A program made the position numbers and the translations under genes. DNA of 64,000 nucleotides from Candidatus Latescibacterota bacterium (GTDB lineage: Bacteria > Latescibacterota > UBA2968 > UBA8231). Where the stretch lies: NCBI GenBank assembly GCA_022820485.1, contig JAJEFJ010000107.1, positions 50,370 through 114,369 on the forward strand. The letters run 5' to 3'. The notes beneath the pieces were generated by a model, which worked only from the letters and a program-made list of their open reading frames with translations, made no database searches and was not told the origin of the DNA. Every line of letters begins with the position of its first letter. The first letter of the stretch is position 1. Shown piece by piece: positions 24,562 to 33,712 of the stretch.

Positions 24562-25803
24562 CTAAGTTCGCCCCGGAAACCGTTCCCGATACTCTCGATC
24601 AAATTCTTCGCTGCCGTCGTCTAGCCGCACTTGGAGATCCATTCCCGGAGCAAAGCCGGTGATTTTGCCAGAGGTAAAATCACCTCGGTAACTGCCATCG
24701 GGAGCCCAGAGAACCCGGCCATCAGGCCAGCACACGGCGTGTATTTGACGCACCGGAGCTTTGGCAAAATCCGGCTCGACGCGCAGGCGCTCCACAGCAT
24801 CCCGGTCCAACTCGACCCCCAAACCCGGAGCCTCCGGCACCCGCAGATGTCCGCCCTCCACGGCAAACTCCTGCACCAAAACGTGCGAATAGATGTTGAC
24901 GCAGGGAATCGCCGGCCAGCGCGCTTGCGTTAGCACCGCCCCCAAGTGCGCCGCAAAGGTCGCCGTCAGACCAGTGCCCACCATCTGCAACCAGAACGGC
25001 ATTTGCGCCCGCGCGGCCAAGTTGCCGTCGCTCAAGACGCGGCTCACCCCGCCGCCGATGACAAACCCGTCGCACACGCCCTCGCGGATCGCCGTCATGG
25101 GCGGTGGCTGACCTATGTGCATGGCGATTGGAGATTGGATCTTGCGCCGCAGGAGCTTGTTGCCCTCCACATCGTCCTGCGGAATCGGCGACTCGACGAT
25201 GGCGAGACAGGCGTTGTCCCGCTCTAAGCGCCCAATGAGCGGGGCGGCTTGGTCAACCCCCAGCAACATGGTGTTGAAGTCGGCGTCCAGCTTGAAGTGC
25301 TGAGAAGTGGCCTCATCCACGGCCTGCAACTGCGCCGCAATATCGTACCAAGGCCGCGCCTTGACCTTCATAGTGGTAAAGCCGTGCGCCTCGGCTGCGC
25401 GGGCCTCGGCCGCCCACGCTGCGGGCGGCATACTTTGCGCCCACCAAGAAACCGGGCAGGCGTCGCGGTGCTGCGGCCCCATCAGCCGGTGGCAGGGTAC
25501 GCCTAAGTGCTTGCCAGCCGCGTCGAAAAGCGCCATTTGCAAGCCAGCCCCTAGCGAGTCGTCCCACAGCACCTCGAACACATTGCGGCCGCGCACGCGG
25601 GCAAACTCCGCTTCGCGCGAGTGCCCCCACGTATATCCCTGAATCGTCTCGCCAATGCCGACAACGCCGCTTTCGGTCTCCACTTCGACCAATTCGACGA
25701 TGGACCAACCCGGCCCATAGACTTCCATGGTATCGGCGCAGCGCTCGTGGAACGGCACGTGTAGCACGGTGCGCACGACGTCTTTAACAACACAAGAACT
25801 CAT
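24562..25803 (-). CDS. MR/MLE (enolase superfamily) enzyme, racemase/dehydratase of unknown substrate
   Basis: A 413-residue protein. Enolase-superfamily features are FTTMKVKARPWYD (the KxK-type base), FKLDADFN (metal Asp), LAIVESPIP (metal Glu) and, in place of the usual third acidic ligand region, SPIAMHIGQP. GTGLTATFAAHLGAVL is a C-terminal barrel segment. The changed third-ligand region makes the chemistry uncertain, as several superfamily subgroups have lost or moved ligands. A C-terminal extension of ~70 residues (from RQIHAVCWPDGRVLWA) is unusual. Its leftward neighbour is convergent and aconitase lies 18 bp upstream, perhaps sharing a transcript. Confidence 0.78.
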   Translation of the reverse strand: MSSCVVKDVVRTVLHVPFHERCADTMEVYGPGWSIVELVEVETESGVVGIGETIQGYTWGHSREAEFARVRGRNVFEVLWDDSLGAGLQMALFDAAGKHLGVPCHRLMGPQHRDACPVSWWAQSMPPAAWAAEARAAEAHGFTTMKVKARPWYDIAAQLQAVDEATSQHFKLDADFNTMLLGVDQAAPLIGRLERDNACLAIVESPIPQDDVEGNKLLRRKIQSPIAMHIGQPPPMTAIREGVCDGFVIGGGVSRVLSDGNLAARAQMPFWLQMVGTGLTATFAAHLGAVLTQARWPAIPCVNIYSHVLVQEFAVEGGHLRVPEAPGLGVELDRDAVERLRVEPDFAKAPVRQIHAVCWPDGRVLWAPDGSYRGDFTSGKITGFAPGMDLQVRLDDGSEEFDREYRERFPGRT

Positions 25804-25821
25804 CGCATCCTCCCGCCGGCC

Positions 25822-28497
25822 CTACTCGGCCATCCGCCTGAGTACTGCGTGTAAAATCCCCCCGTTGCGGTAGTAGTTGATCTCCACGGGGGTGTCTATC
25901 CGGCATAGCACCGCAAAGCGCTTTTCGCCCGCAGCGCTTTTAGCCACCACCTCCAACACCTGCCCCGGCTGCAGGTCGTCGTCGAGACCCTCGATATCGT
26001 ATGTCTCCTCGCCAGTCAGCCCCAGCGAGTGACGGTCTTCACCAGAGGAAAATTGCAGCGGCAGAATACCCATTCCAATTAGGTTTGAGCGGTGAATGCG
26101 CTCGTAGCTCTCGGCGATTGCGGCCTTGACGCCCTGTAGGAAGGGACCTTTGGCCGCCCAGTCGCGGCTCGAACCCGATCCGTACTCCTTGCCCGCGATA
26201 ATGATCGACGGCACGCCTTCGTCGATGTAGCGCATCGCCGCCTCGTACATGGTCATCTGCTCGCCCGAAGGCAGGTGGCGCGTCAAGCCCCCCTCGACGC
26301 CGGGCACCAACTCGTTGCGGATGCGGATATTGGCAAACGTGCCCCGCATCATCACCTCGTGGTTGCCGCGCCTAGAGCCATAGCTGTTCCAATCCTTGCG
26401 CTCGACGCCGCGCTCGGCGAGGTACTCGCCCCCCGGGCTGCCCACGGCAATGGAACCAGCCGGCGAGATGTGGTCGGTCGTCACGCTGTCGCCTAACTTG
26501 GCCAAGACGCGCGCGCCCTGGATCGGCTGGATCGGCTGAACCTCCTTGGTGAGGCCGTCGAAAAAATTCGGCTTGCGAATGTACGTGCTCTCCTCGGCCC
26601 AGGCGTAGCGCTTGCCCTCGGGCACGGGAATGGCGTTCCAAGTTTCGTTCTGGCGGAACGCATTGCCGTATTCTTCCTCGAACATCTTCGGCGTCAGCGA
26701 GCGGGTAATTGCGTCGCGGATCTGTTCTTGCGAAGGCCAGATGTCGCGCAGGAACACCGCGCGGCCCGCTTGGTCGCGGCCCAGCGGCTCGCGCTCAAAG
26801 TCAATCGTCGCCCGGCCCGCGAGTGCGTAGGCCACGACCAACGGCGGCGAGGCGAGGAAATTGGCCCTCGTCACCGCGTGTACCCGGCCCTCAAAGTTGC
26901 GGTTGCCGCTGAGCACACTACACACCACCAAATCGTTGTCGGCTACAGCCGTGGAAATCTCTTCGGGCAAGGGACCCGAGTTGCCGATGCAGGTCGTACA
27001 ACCGTACCCGACCGTGTGGAAGCCGAGGGTCTCCAAGCTCTCGGTGAGGTCGGCCGCGTCGAGGTAGCGTGAGACGACTCGGCTGCCCGGTGCCAAGCTG
27101 GTCTTGACGTAAGACGGGACCGAGAGGCCCCGCTCGGCCGCGTTGCGCGCCAACAGTCCCGCCCCCACCATCGCGCTCGGGTTGCTGGTATTCGTGCAAG
27201 AGGTAATGGCGGCGATGAGCACAGCACCGTGGTCCAGCTCAACCGCACCCTGCTCGCCCAAATCGACGGCGACCTTTTTGCCGCTGTCTTCCACCTCAAA
27301 ACGGTCCGCCAGCGAATCGGCGAAAGCACTCGGCACGTCCTTGAGCGCGACCCGATCCTGCGGCCGCGTCGGACCGGCTAAGCTCGGCTCGACCGTAGCC
27401 ATATCCAACGCCAAGTGCTCGCTGAAAATAGGATCAGGAGCGTCCGCGTGATAGAACATGCCCTGCGCTTCCATGTACGCGCGCACCCGTTCGACCACCG
27501 CCTTCTTGCGCCCGGTGAGCGCCAAATACGCCAGCGTCTCCTCGTCAACCGGGAAAATGCCCATCGTCGCCCCGTATTCCGGGGCCATGTTGGCGAGAGT
27601 CGCCCGGTCGGCCAAGCTCAGTTCGCGCAAGCCCGGGCCGTAAAACTCGACGAACTTGCCCACCACGCCGTGCGCGCGGAGCATCTGTACCACCGTCAGC
27701 ACCAAGTCCGTCGCCGTCGTCCCAGTGGGCAAGGCACCCGTCAGTTTGACGCCGACCACTTCGGGCAAAAGCATGTAGATCGGCTGCCCCAACATCACGG
27801 CCTCGGCCTCAATGCCACCCACGCCCCAGCCGAGGACGCCGAGACCGTTGATCATCGTCGTGTGGCTGTCCGTGCCCACGAGGCTATCGGGATAGAACTC
27901 GCCGTCCTGCTCCTGCACCACCTGCGCCAGATACTCCAAGTTGACCTGATGCACGATGCCAGTGGCCGGTGGCACCACGCGAAAATTGTCGAACGACTCT
28001 TGGCCCCAGCGCAAAAACTCGTAGCGCTCGCGGTTGCGCTCGAATTCGCGCGCGGCGTTCATGGCCAGTGCCTCGCGGATGCCGTAGTAATCGACCTGCA
28101 CCGAATGATCAATGACCAAGTCAACCGGAATAAGGGGATTGACCTTCTCTGGGTCGCCGCCCAAATCGGCCACGGCGTCGCGCATCACGGCCAAATCGAC
28201 CACGGCTGGCACGCCGGTAAAATCCTGCATCACCACCCGCGCTGGCTTGAAGGGAATCTCTTCCTTGCCTGCGGTCTCGGGACTCCAACGCGCAATGCGC
28301 TCGACATCCTCGCGGGTAATCTCAAACCCGTCGCACTGCCTGAGCGCGGCCTCTAGCAGAATTTTGATCGAATAGGGCAGCCGGCTCACCTCGGCTACGC
28401 CGTCTTCTTCTAGTTTTTGAATGCGGTACAGGACGCCGCTACCGCCGCTGCATTGTAACTCGCAACGTGCGCCAAATTCGTCGTTGTTAGTGGTCAT
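25822..28497 (-). CDS. acnA: Aconitate hydratase A
   Basis: An 891-residue aconitase of normal AcnA length and order. Key segments: PARVVMQDFTGVPAVVDLA, the substrate-binding VGTDSHTTMINGLGVLGWG, the 4Fe-4S cysteines in ITSCTNTSNPS and YGCTTCIGNSG, and the swivel-domain GKEYGSGSSRDWAAKGPFL. It interconverts citrate and isocitrate in the TCA cycle. No other TCA genes are nearby. The small downstream gap to the MR/MLE gene suggests co-transcription. Start ATG 28495-28497 has AAAGG about 8 nt upstream. Confidence 0.96.
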   Translation of the reverse strand: MTTNNDEFGARCELQCSGGSGVLYRIQKLEEDGVAEVSRLPYSIKILLEAALRQCDGFEITREDVERIARWSPETAGKEEIPFKPARVVMQDFTGVPAVVDLAVMRDAVADLGGDPEKVNPLIPVDLVIDHSVQVDYYGIREALAMNAAREFERNRERYEFLRWGQESFDNFRVVPPATGIVHQVNLEYLAQVVQEQDGEFYPDSLVGTDSHTTMINGLGVLGWGVGGIEAEAVMLGQPIYMLLPEVVGVKLTGALPTGTTATDLVLTVVQMLRAHGVVGKFVEFYGPGLRELSLADRATLANMAPEYGATMGIFPVDEETLAYLALTGRKKAVVERVRAYMEAQGMFYHADAPDPIFSEHLALDMATVEPSLAGPTRPQDRVALKDVPSAFADSLADRFEVEDSGKKVAVDLGEQGAVELDHGAVLIAAITSCTNTSNPSAMVGAGLLARNAAERGLSVPSYVKTSLAPGSRVVSRYLDAADLTESLETLGFHTVGYGCTTCIGNSGPLPEEISTAVADNDLVVCSVLSGNRNFEGRVHAVTRANFLASPPLVVAYALAGRATIDFEREPLGRDQAGRAVFLRDIWPSQEQIRDAITRSLTPKMFEEEYGNAFRQNETWNAIPVPEGKRYAWAEESTYIRKPNFFDGLTKEVQPIQPIQGARVLAKLGDSVTTDHISPAGSIAVGSPGGEYLAERGVERKDWNSYGSRRGNHEVMMRGTFANIRIRNELVPGVEGGLTRHLPSGEQMTMYEAAMRYIDEGVPSIIIAGKEYGSGSSRDWAAKGPFLQGVKAAIAESYERIHRSNLIGMGILPLQFSSGEDRHSLGLTGEETYDIEGLDDDLQPGQVLEVVAKSAAGEKRFAVLCRIDTPVEINYYRNGGILHAVLRRMAE

Positions 28498-28552
28498 GGA
28501 AAGCCTTTCGGGATGGGGAATTTCTCCGGTTAAATCGCTTCTGAACTTTCAC

Positions 28553-28741
28553 CTAAATAAATACGCTAAAGAAACATCGTCCAGAATTCCGTTGACATGT
28601 TCTCAGTTTCAGCGGACGGACAAACGAAAAAACGAACTCGTCCAGATGGCGAATTGGAGCACTGATCGATCCCCATAGGCGCAACCCCGCCACGAGGGCG
28701 GCAAGGGAAGCAAGGACGACTAGCCAAGTTCGTCTAGGCAT
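28553..28741 (-). CDS. Possible small membrane protein
   Basis: A 62-residue open frame starting 4 bp after the stop of the secreted unknown gene. The N-terminus is hydrophobic (TWLVVLASLAALVAGLRLW) and could span the membrane once. It lacks a clear ribosome site and has no recognised relatives. Coupled translation with the upstream gene would explain the spacing, but it may be a chance frame in the aconitase upstream region. Confidence 0.3.
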   Translation of the reverse strand: MPRRTWLVVLASLAALVAGLRLWGSISAPIRHLDEFVFSFVRPLKLRTCQRNSGRCFFSVFI

Positions 28742-28745
28742 CAGG

Positions 28746-29474
28746 CTATGGTTTTGTTCCCGCAGTGCAAGGATGCCTGTGTTGCGCGAAATCCAATGGA
28801 TTGGGGAGGTGAATATCTATTTTCAAAATCCGGTCCGCACGACTGACGGATAAGGCCCCGCCTCCGGTTCCGCCAGACTGGGAAAACCAACCCTCATCTC
28901 GCCCAATACGCAGTTCGTTTCCGCTTGCGCTTAGTTGGCCCGACCACCTGTCGCCTAGGCCGATCTCGCCCAACTTTTTTATTAACAGGCGTTTTCTGTC
29001 AGCTCGTACCGCGGTTTGAACGTCCCAATCGCAACAGTCGATTCCGTAGTCGAACTCAAGGGTGAGCAATATTAACTGTTTGAACACACCCGAACCGCCT
29101 CCCCAATCCGACGTGTAGAGCACATGCACGCCGGATTCGATCATGCCAATGTACTGATAGCCGAATCGCTGACTTTTTTCTTCGGTGTACACAAAGGGGC
29201 ATTGCCCGGCTGTATGATTGACGCCAACATCGCCGAAGTATCGGTTGCTCGCTTGGGAATCGCTGAGATTGATCGCCACAACTTGGTCGCCGCGATCACT
29301 CAGCCATGTCGAAAGATCCTGGATGATCTTTGGATGAATAAAGGGAGCGCGTACAAAGGAATACGCGTACTCAACTATGGGCACAGGTGGCGCGTCCTCC
29401 TGCCCGTTGACCGGTTGCGCGCAACACAAAATAAAAAACGCGCCAACAGCGTACGTGATTCGATTCAGTGACAT
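28746..29474 (-). CDS. Secreted hypothetical protein
   Basis: Using ATG 29472-29474 the product is 242 residues with a signal peptide (YAVGAFFILCCAQPVNGQ). The mature part has no motif I recognise. It contains several cysteines (AGQCPF, GIDCCDWD, HRHPCTAG), which could pair in the periplasm, and a Gly/Ser-rich segment near 200. A longer frame extends to 29516 but lacks signal-peptide character before the chosen Met. No good ribosome site is visible. GC content is lower than in the flanking genes, as in the adjacent toxin-antitoxin pair, hinting at acquisition. Confidence 0.55.
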   Translation of the reverse strand: MSLNRITYAVGAFFILCCAQPVNGQEDAPPVPIVEYAYSFVRAPFIHPKIIQDLSTWLSDRGDQVVAINLSDSQASNRYFGDVGVNHTAGQCPFVYTEEKSQRFGYQYIGMIESGVHVLYTSDWGGGSGVFKQLILLTLEFDYGIDCCDWDVQTAVRADRKRLLIKKLGEIGLGDRWSGQLSASGNELRIGRDEGWFSQSGGTGGGALSVSRADRILKIDIHLPNPLDFAQHRHPCTAGTKP

Positions 29475-29494
29475 TTTTTCAAATAGTTTCGGAT

Positions 29495-29674
29495 TTAATT
29501 CACAGATGTTGTGCATCTCATTTTTAACGTTTGCTGATGCTTTCGCAGCAATTCGGTACGTTCTTGCCAGAAAGCCAGTTGTTCTTCGATTGTCATATTC
29601 GCGATTTGATTATGGACTCGCTCTGCGCCACGGCGTTTCATCTCAACGCAATCAAACGTCTTCTTCGTTTTCAT
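29495..29674 (-). CDS. Probable antitoxin partner of PIN toxin
   Basis: A 59-residue protein (MKTKKTFDCVEMKRRGAERV, then TIEEQLAFWQERTELLRK). Similar short proteins are commonly encoded just after PIN-domain toxins in many genomes, so it is likely the antitoxin. ATG 29672-29674 has AGGAGA upstream, and the gene start overlaps the toxin 3' end by 23 bp, giving coupled expression. No DNA-binding fold is obvious. Confidence 0.65.
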   Translation of the reverse strand: MKTKKTFDCVEMKRRGAERVHNQIANMTIEEQLAFWQERTELLRKHQQTLKMRCTTSVN

Positions 29675-30131
29675 AGCTGATCGTCTCCTGAGGGGAATGG
29701 ACCGCAATAGTTGAGTATCCAGAAAGTGTGTTTACTGCATTGTATAGCGGAATTTTTGAAAAATGCACGATGTGTTTGAAATTCCAACTCACAATCATCG
29801 AACAGCCTCCTACAGTGGCTAAGGCGACATGGAGGGCATCTGCCGCCCATTTTTCAGTCACAATTTTCGCATTTAAGTAAGCCTGCTGAAGTCGCAAAGC
29901 CTCCTCAGAAATATCTACAATTTCTGCAAAGTTGAGCATCTGTTCAAAGAGTGACACAACTTCCGCCGGGGCAGATTCGATTTCCTCTTGCACCACAACA
30001 GATGTCAACAGGTTAAAATGTCCCTGCCGAACCATATCGAAAAAGGACTGACTCGCCTGATGAAACTCTTCATCGAATGCGCCACCGAAAACGGACGTAT
30101 CCGCATATACGCTTGGAATCTGTGTATTCAA
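29652..30131 (-). CDS. PIN-domain toxin, type II toxin-antitoxin system
   Basis: A ~159-residue PIN-domain protein. Acidic active-site residues are in SVYADTSVFGG (N-terminal Asp), VQEEIESAP (Glu) and WAADALHVALA (Asp), with a C-terminal SWNFKHI. PIN toxins are Mg-dependent RNases. The start is TTG 30131, with GAGAGA 7 nt upstream; TTG 30146 is an alternative. The toxin precedes its partner, the reverse of the usual VapBC order. GC content is below that of neighbours, suggesting transfer. Confidence 0.8.
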   Translation of the reverse strand: MNTQIPSVYADTSVFGGAFDEEFHQASQSFFDMVRQGHFNLLTSVVVQEEIESAPAEVVSLFEQMLNFAEIVDISEEALRLQQAYLNAKIVTEKWAADALHVALATVGGCSMIVSWNFKHIVHFSKIPLYNAVNTLSGYSTIAVHSPQETISYENEEDV

Positions 30132-30424
30132 TTTTTGATCTCTCAATCAATACAATACCTAACCTTGGCGTTTGATTCAACACTACATAAACCCCATCCC
30201 ACCCCGCTGTAATGATAAGTATGGGATTTGGCGTAACGCCTCGTCGAGCATGAGATCGAAACCAGTTCCGTTGATGAATTCGCCATACCAAATGTAGGGA
30301 CCACCGACCCGGCCTTCAACCAGCCCCACGAATCCCCCTGTACCCCGGGCCGATCCATTGTAATAGGCCAGTGTTCCTATATATTAGGGACAGTCAACCG
30401 CATCACTTCCTACCCCGGGCCGCC
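30132..30424. other. Intergenic region with possible gene fragment
   Basis: No complete gene is supported. On the minus strand an open stretch of ~60 codons (30183 to about 30372, ending TAG) encodes a Gly/Tyr-rich segment including RGTGGFVGLVEGRV and YIWYGEFINGTGF. It has no ATG/GTG/TTG start in a sensible place and may be the remnant of a protein. The rest is lower-GC DNA upstream of the UbiD gene. Confidence 0.4.
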
Positions 30425-32230
30425 ATGCACAACCTGCGCCAATTCCTCGACCTCCTGCGCCGCGAAGGCGAACTCGTCACCGTTGACGCCCCGGTTTCCT
30501 CTGAACTCGAAATCGCCGAGATCCATCGCCGCGTCCTTGCCGCCGCCGGTCCGGCCCTGCTTTTCACCCGAGTCGAAGGCGCGGACTTCCCCTGCGTCAC
30601 CAATCTCTTCGGCACGGCACGGCGCGTCGATCTGGCCTTTGGCCCTAGGCCGGAACAGTTTATCCAGCAGCTAGTGCAACTCGCCCAAGACCTGCCCTCG
30701 CTCTCGCCGCGTAAGCTCTGGCCGCACAAAAACCTGATCCCCGCCGCGCTCAAGGTCGGGCTAAAGACCGTCGGCAAAGGCCCCGTCGGCGAGTGCGTGC
30801 AGTCGCCGCCCAATCTCGAACGGCTACCCCTGCTCAAAACTTGGCCCGAAGATGGCGGGCACTTCATCACCCTGCCGCTGGTCTATACCGAACACCCCGA
30901 CACCGGCCATCACAACCTCGGCATGTACCGCATCCAGCGCCACGATTCCCAGACCCTCGGCGTCCACTGGCAAATCCAAAAAGGCGGCGGCTTCCACTAC
31001 CACGTCGCCGAGCAGCGGGGCGAAGACTTGCCGCTGGTCATCTTCGTCGGCGGGCCACCAGCGCTGATCCTCGCGGCGATCGCGCCTTTGCCCGAGGACT
31101 TGCCCGAGCTGGTGTTGGCCTCCCTGTTGCAGGGCAAGCGCCTGCGCCGCGTACAAAGCCCCAGTCTGCCCCTGATCGCCGAAGCCGAATTCGCCATTGA
31201 GGGCGTGGTGCCGCCGCACGTGCGCGAGCCAGAAGGGCCTTTCGGCGATCACTACGGCTACTACTCGCTGCAACACGACTACCCAGTGCTCCAAACCAAG
31301 CGCCTCTATCATCGCAAAGACGCCATCTTCCCGGCCACTGTAGTAGGCAAGCCGCCGCAGGAAGACATGTTTCTCGGCACCTACATCCAGCAGCTCATGG
31401 CCCCCTTGAGTAAGCTGGTAATGCCCGCGATCAAGGCCATGTGGAGCTACGGCGAGACCGGCTATCACTCGCTGGCGGCCATCGTCGTCGAGGAGCGCTA
31501 CCCGCGCGAGGCCATGAAATTCGCCTTTCGCATCTTGGGCGAGGACGGCGGCCAACTCAACCTCACCAAGTTCTTGGTCGTGATAGATCGCCCCTTGGAC
31601 TTGGGCGACTTTCGGCAGGTGCTCGCGTACGCCCTAGCGCGGGCACAACTCGCAACCGACCTTTTCGTCATCGCCAATCTCGCCATGGATACCCTCGACT
31701 ACACGGGACCGGCCGTAAACCAAGGCAGCAAAGGAATCCTCATCGGCGTAGGCGACCCAGTCAACGACCTGCCCGCAGAATTCAGCGGCGACCTGCCCGG
31801 CGGGGCTCGAGCCGCCGAAGTCTATTGTCCCGGTGCCCTCGCGGTCCAAGGCCCGACGTACGCGGAAGATCCCGGCTACGCCCAACACCTCGCCGAAGAC
31901 CGAGCCGTCGCAACTTGGCCGCTGATATTTTTAGTTGACGACGCCAGTGCAGCCGCCAAGAACGTCACCTTCCTTTGGAGTACCTTTACCCGCTTTGAGC
32001 CGGCTGCCGACACCTCCGCCGCCGCCGTCCAACTCCGTCGCCATCACCCCTGCTATACGCCGCCCATCGTCTTGGATTGCCGCATGAAACCCGGCTACCC
32101 AGACGAGTTGATAACGGACGAAGAAACAGCGCAAAAAGTCAGCCGGCGCTGGCAGGAATACTTTCCCCAAGGCGGCGTCGAAGGCGCGGAAGACCGACTC
32201 GGCTACACTGGATTTTCCCTGTTGGATTAA
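30425..32230 (+). CDS. UbiD family decarboxylase
   Basis: A 601-residue UbiD-like enzyme starting at ATG 30425 (MHNLRQFLDLLRREGELVTV). Family landmarks are NLGMYRIQRHD, the acidic catalytic stretch REPEGPFGDHYGYYS, VVGKPPQEDMF and the C-terminal barrel. UbiD enzymes use prenylated FMN for reversible decarboxylation of aromatic or unsaturated acids. No UbiX (the cofactor-making prenyltransferase) is present here, so it would have to be elsewhere. The next gene, an amidase, starts 20 bp after the stop, suggesting an operon that cleaves an amide and decarboxylates the freed acid, or the reverse. Confidence 0.9.
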   Translation: MHNLRQFLDLLRREGELVTVDAPVSSELEIAEIHRRVLAAAGPALLFTRVEGADFPCVTNLFGTARRVDLAFGPRPEQFIQQLVQLAQDLPSLSPRKLWPHKNLIPAALKVGLKTVGKGPVGECVQSPPNLERLPLLKTWPEDGGHFITLPLVYTEHPDTGHHNLGMYRIQRHDSQTLGVHWQIQKGGGFHYHVAEQRGEDLPLVIFVGGPPALILAAIAPLPEDLPELVLASLLQGKRLRRVQSPSLPLIAEAEFAIEGVVPPHVREPEGPFGDHYGYYSLQHDYPVLQTKRLYHRKDAIFPATVVGKPPQEDMFLGTYIQQLMAPLSKLVMPAIKAMWSYGETGYHSLAAIVVEERYPREAMKFAFRILGEDGGQLNLTKFLVVIDRPLDLGDFRQVLAYALARAQLATDLFVIANLAMDTLDYTGPAVNQGSKGILIGVGDPVNDLPAEFSGDLPGGARAAEVYCPGALAVQGPTYAEDPGYAQHLAEDRAVATWPLIFLVDDASAAAKNVTFLWSTFTRFEPAADTSAAAVQLRRHHPCYTPPIVLDCRMKPGYPDELITDEETAQKVSRRWQEYFPQGGVEGAEDRLGYTGFSLLD

Positions 32231-32250
32231 CCCTGAGCAGAGGCCGCTTC

Positions 32251-33651
32251 ATGGATGACACCCTAGCGTTTGCCCCCATCGCCGAACTCGCCACCCTGAT
32301 CCGCCGCGGCGAACTCTCTCCACTCGAACTCACCGAACTCTACTTAGAACGCATCGAGCAATACGATCCAGCGCTCAACGCCTATCTCGCCGTCACAGCC
32401 GAGCGGGCGCGCGCCCAAGCCCGCGCGGCCGAAGAGCAAATCGCGTCCGGCACCTATCTCGGCCCCTTGCACGGCATTCCCCTCGCCTTTAAGGATCTCG
32501 TGGATGTTGCAGGCCTGCCCACCACCGGCGGCTCGACCCTACTGCGCGACAACATCGCCGCAGCCGACGCCACGATTGCCCGCCGCCTCTTTGCCGCGGG
32601 AGCCGTGCTCTTGGGCAAGACGCATCTCGTGGAATTCGCTTTTGGCGGCACCGGCGTCAACCATCACTACGGCACCCCAGTCAACCCCTGGGACCCCGAG
32701 ATCCACCGCCTGCCGGGCGGGTCGTCTTCTGGTTCGGGCGTGGCCGTGGCGGCTGGGCTAGCACCGGCCGCTCTCGGCTCGGACACCGGCGGCTCAGTGC
32801 GCATTCCCGCGTCCTTTTGCGGCCTCACCGGCCTCAAGCCCACCTTTGGCCTGCTCCCCAACACCGGCGTCTTGCCCCTCGACCCCACCCTCGACAGCAT
32901 CGGGCCTTTGTGCCGCACGGCGCAAGACTGCGCCCTGTTGTGCCAAGCCATGGCAGACCCCCTGCCCGGTGATTCGCTTGTGGATCGCTTGGAAGGCGAG
33001 GTCGCCGGCCTCCGGCTGTGCTTCCCACGCGAGTATTTCTGGGACGATGTCGATGCGGAGGTCGAAGCAGCGGTGCGCGCGTCGGCGAGCGTGTTCGCCG
33101 CCCTCGGCGTGTACGTCGATGAAATATCGCTCGAGGTGCTCGACGACCTAGTCGAATGGCGCAGCGGGCCCAGCACCACGGCCGTCGAAGCCTATCTCTA
33201 TCACCGGCGCAACCTCGAAGCGCACCTCGATCAGTTCGACCCCATCGTCTCGGCGCGCATACTCGACGGCCGCGATATCCTCGCCGCAGACTTCCTCCAG
33301 CAACTTAGAGTACGCGACGAACTGCGCCGCAAAGCCCGCACGGCCCTCGAAAACGTCGATTTCCTCATCACCCCAACCACCCCTTTTGCCGCCCCTATTC
33401 TCGACGAGATCGACCGCGACGACGTCTATTTCCCTATCAACGGCCTCTGCCTGCGCAACACCATCGCCGTCAATCTTCTCGACCTGTGTGCCGTTTCCTT
33501 GCCCTGCGGATTCACGCGCGACGGCTTGCCCATCGGCTTGCAGATCATCGGCCACCCCCGCGACGAGGCGCGGCTGTTGCGCCTCGCCCGCGCCTTTGAG
33601 CAAGCCGCCGACTACAACCTACTCACGCCCGCACTCGACGCCTTCGCCTAG
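32251..33651 (+). CDS. Amidase signature family hydrolase
   Basis: A 466-residue protein starting at ATG 32251; homology starts here although an open frame extends back into the ubiD gene. The Ser-cisSer-Lys machinery is visible: Lys in IPLAFKDLVDVAGLPTTGGS, the Gly/Ser-rich LPGGSSSGSGVAVAAGLA, and the nucleophile region GSDTGGSVRIPASFCG. The family includes GatA, aryl-acylamidases and allophanate-type hydrolases; with no gatB or gatC nearby it is a catabolic amidase of unknown substrate. It is probably co-transcribed with the UbiD gene. Confidence 0.9.
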   Translation: MDDTLAFAPIAELATLIRRGELSPLELTELYLERIEQYDPALNAYLAVTAERARAQARAAEEQIASGTYLGPLHGIPLAFKDLVDVAGLPTTGGSTLLRDNIAAADATIARRLFAAGAVLLGKTHLVEFAFGGTGVNHHYGTPVNPWDPEIHRLPGGSSSGSGVAVAAGLAPAALGSDTGGSVRIPASFCGLTGLKPTFGLLPNTGVLPLDPTLDSIGPLCRTAQDCALLCQAMADPLPGDSLVDRLEGEVAGLRLCFPREYFWDDVDAEVEAAVRASASVFAALGVYVDEISLEVLDDLVEWRSGPSTTAVEAYLYHRRNLEAHLDQFDPIVSARILDGRDILAADFLQQLRVRDELRRKARTALENVDFLITPTTPFAAPILDEIDRDDVYFPINGLCLRNTIAVNLLDLCAVSLPCGFTRDGLPIGLQIIGHPRDEARLLRLARAFEQAADYNLLTPALDAFA

Positions 33652-33670
33652 CAAAATGCGACCGGGTGGC

Positions 33671-33699
33671 TTGCCAATATACGGGGTCATTTCTATATT
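33671..33699 (+). promoter_or_regulatory. Sigma70-type promoter for tRNA-Glu
   Basis: -35 TTGCCA (33671-33676), 17-bp spacer, -10 TATATT (33694-33699); predicted start about 7 bp before the mature tRNA 5' end. Confidence 0.75.
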
Positions 33700-33712
33700 T
33701 TTTGCTTTGCGT

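Noticed and set aside
27415..28356. 313-codon open frame on the plus strand
   Set aside because: It lies wholly antisense to aconitase, whose protein is complete and highly conserved. Long antisense frames are common in GC-rich genes.
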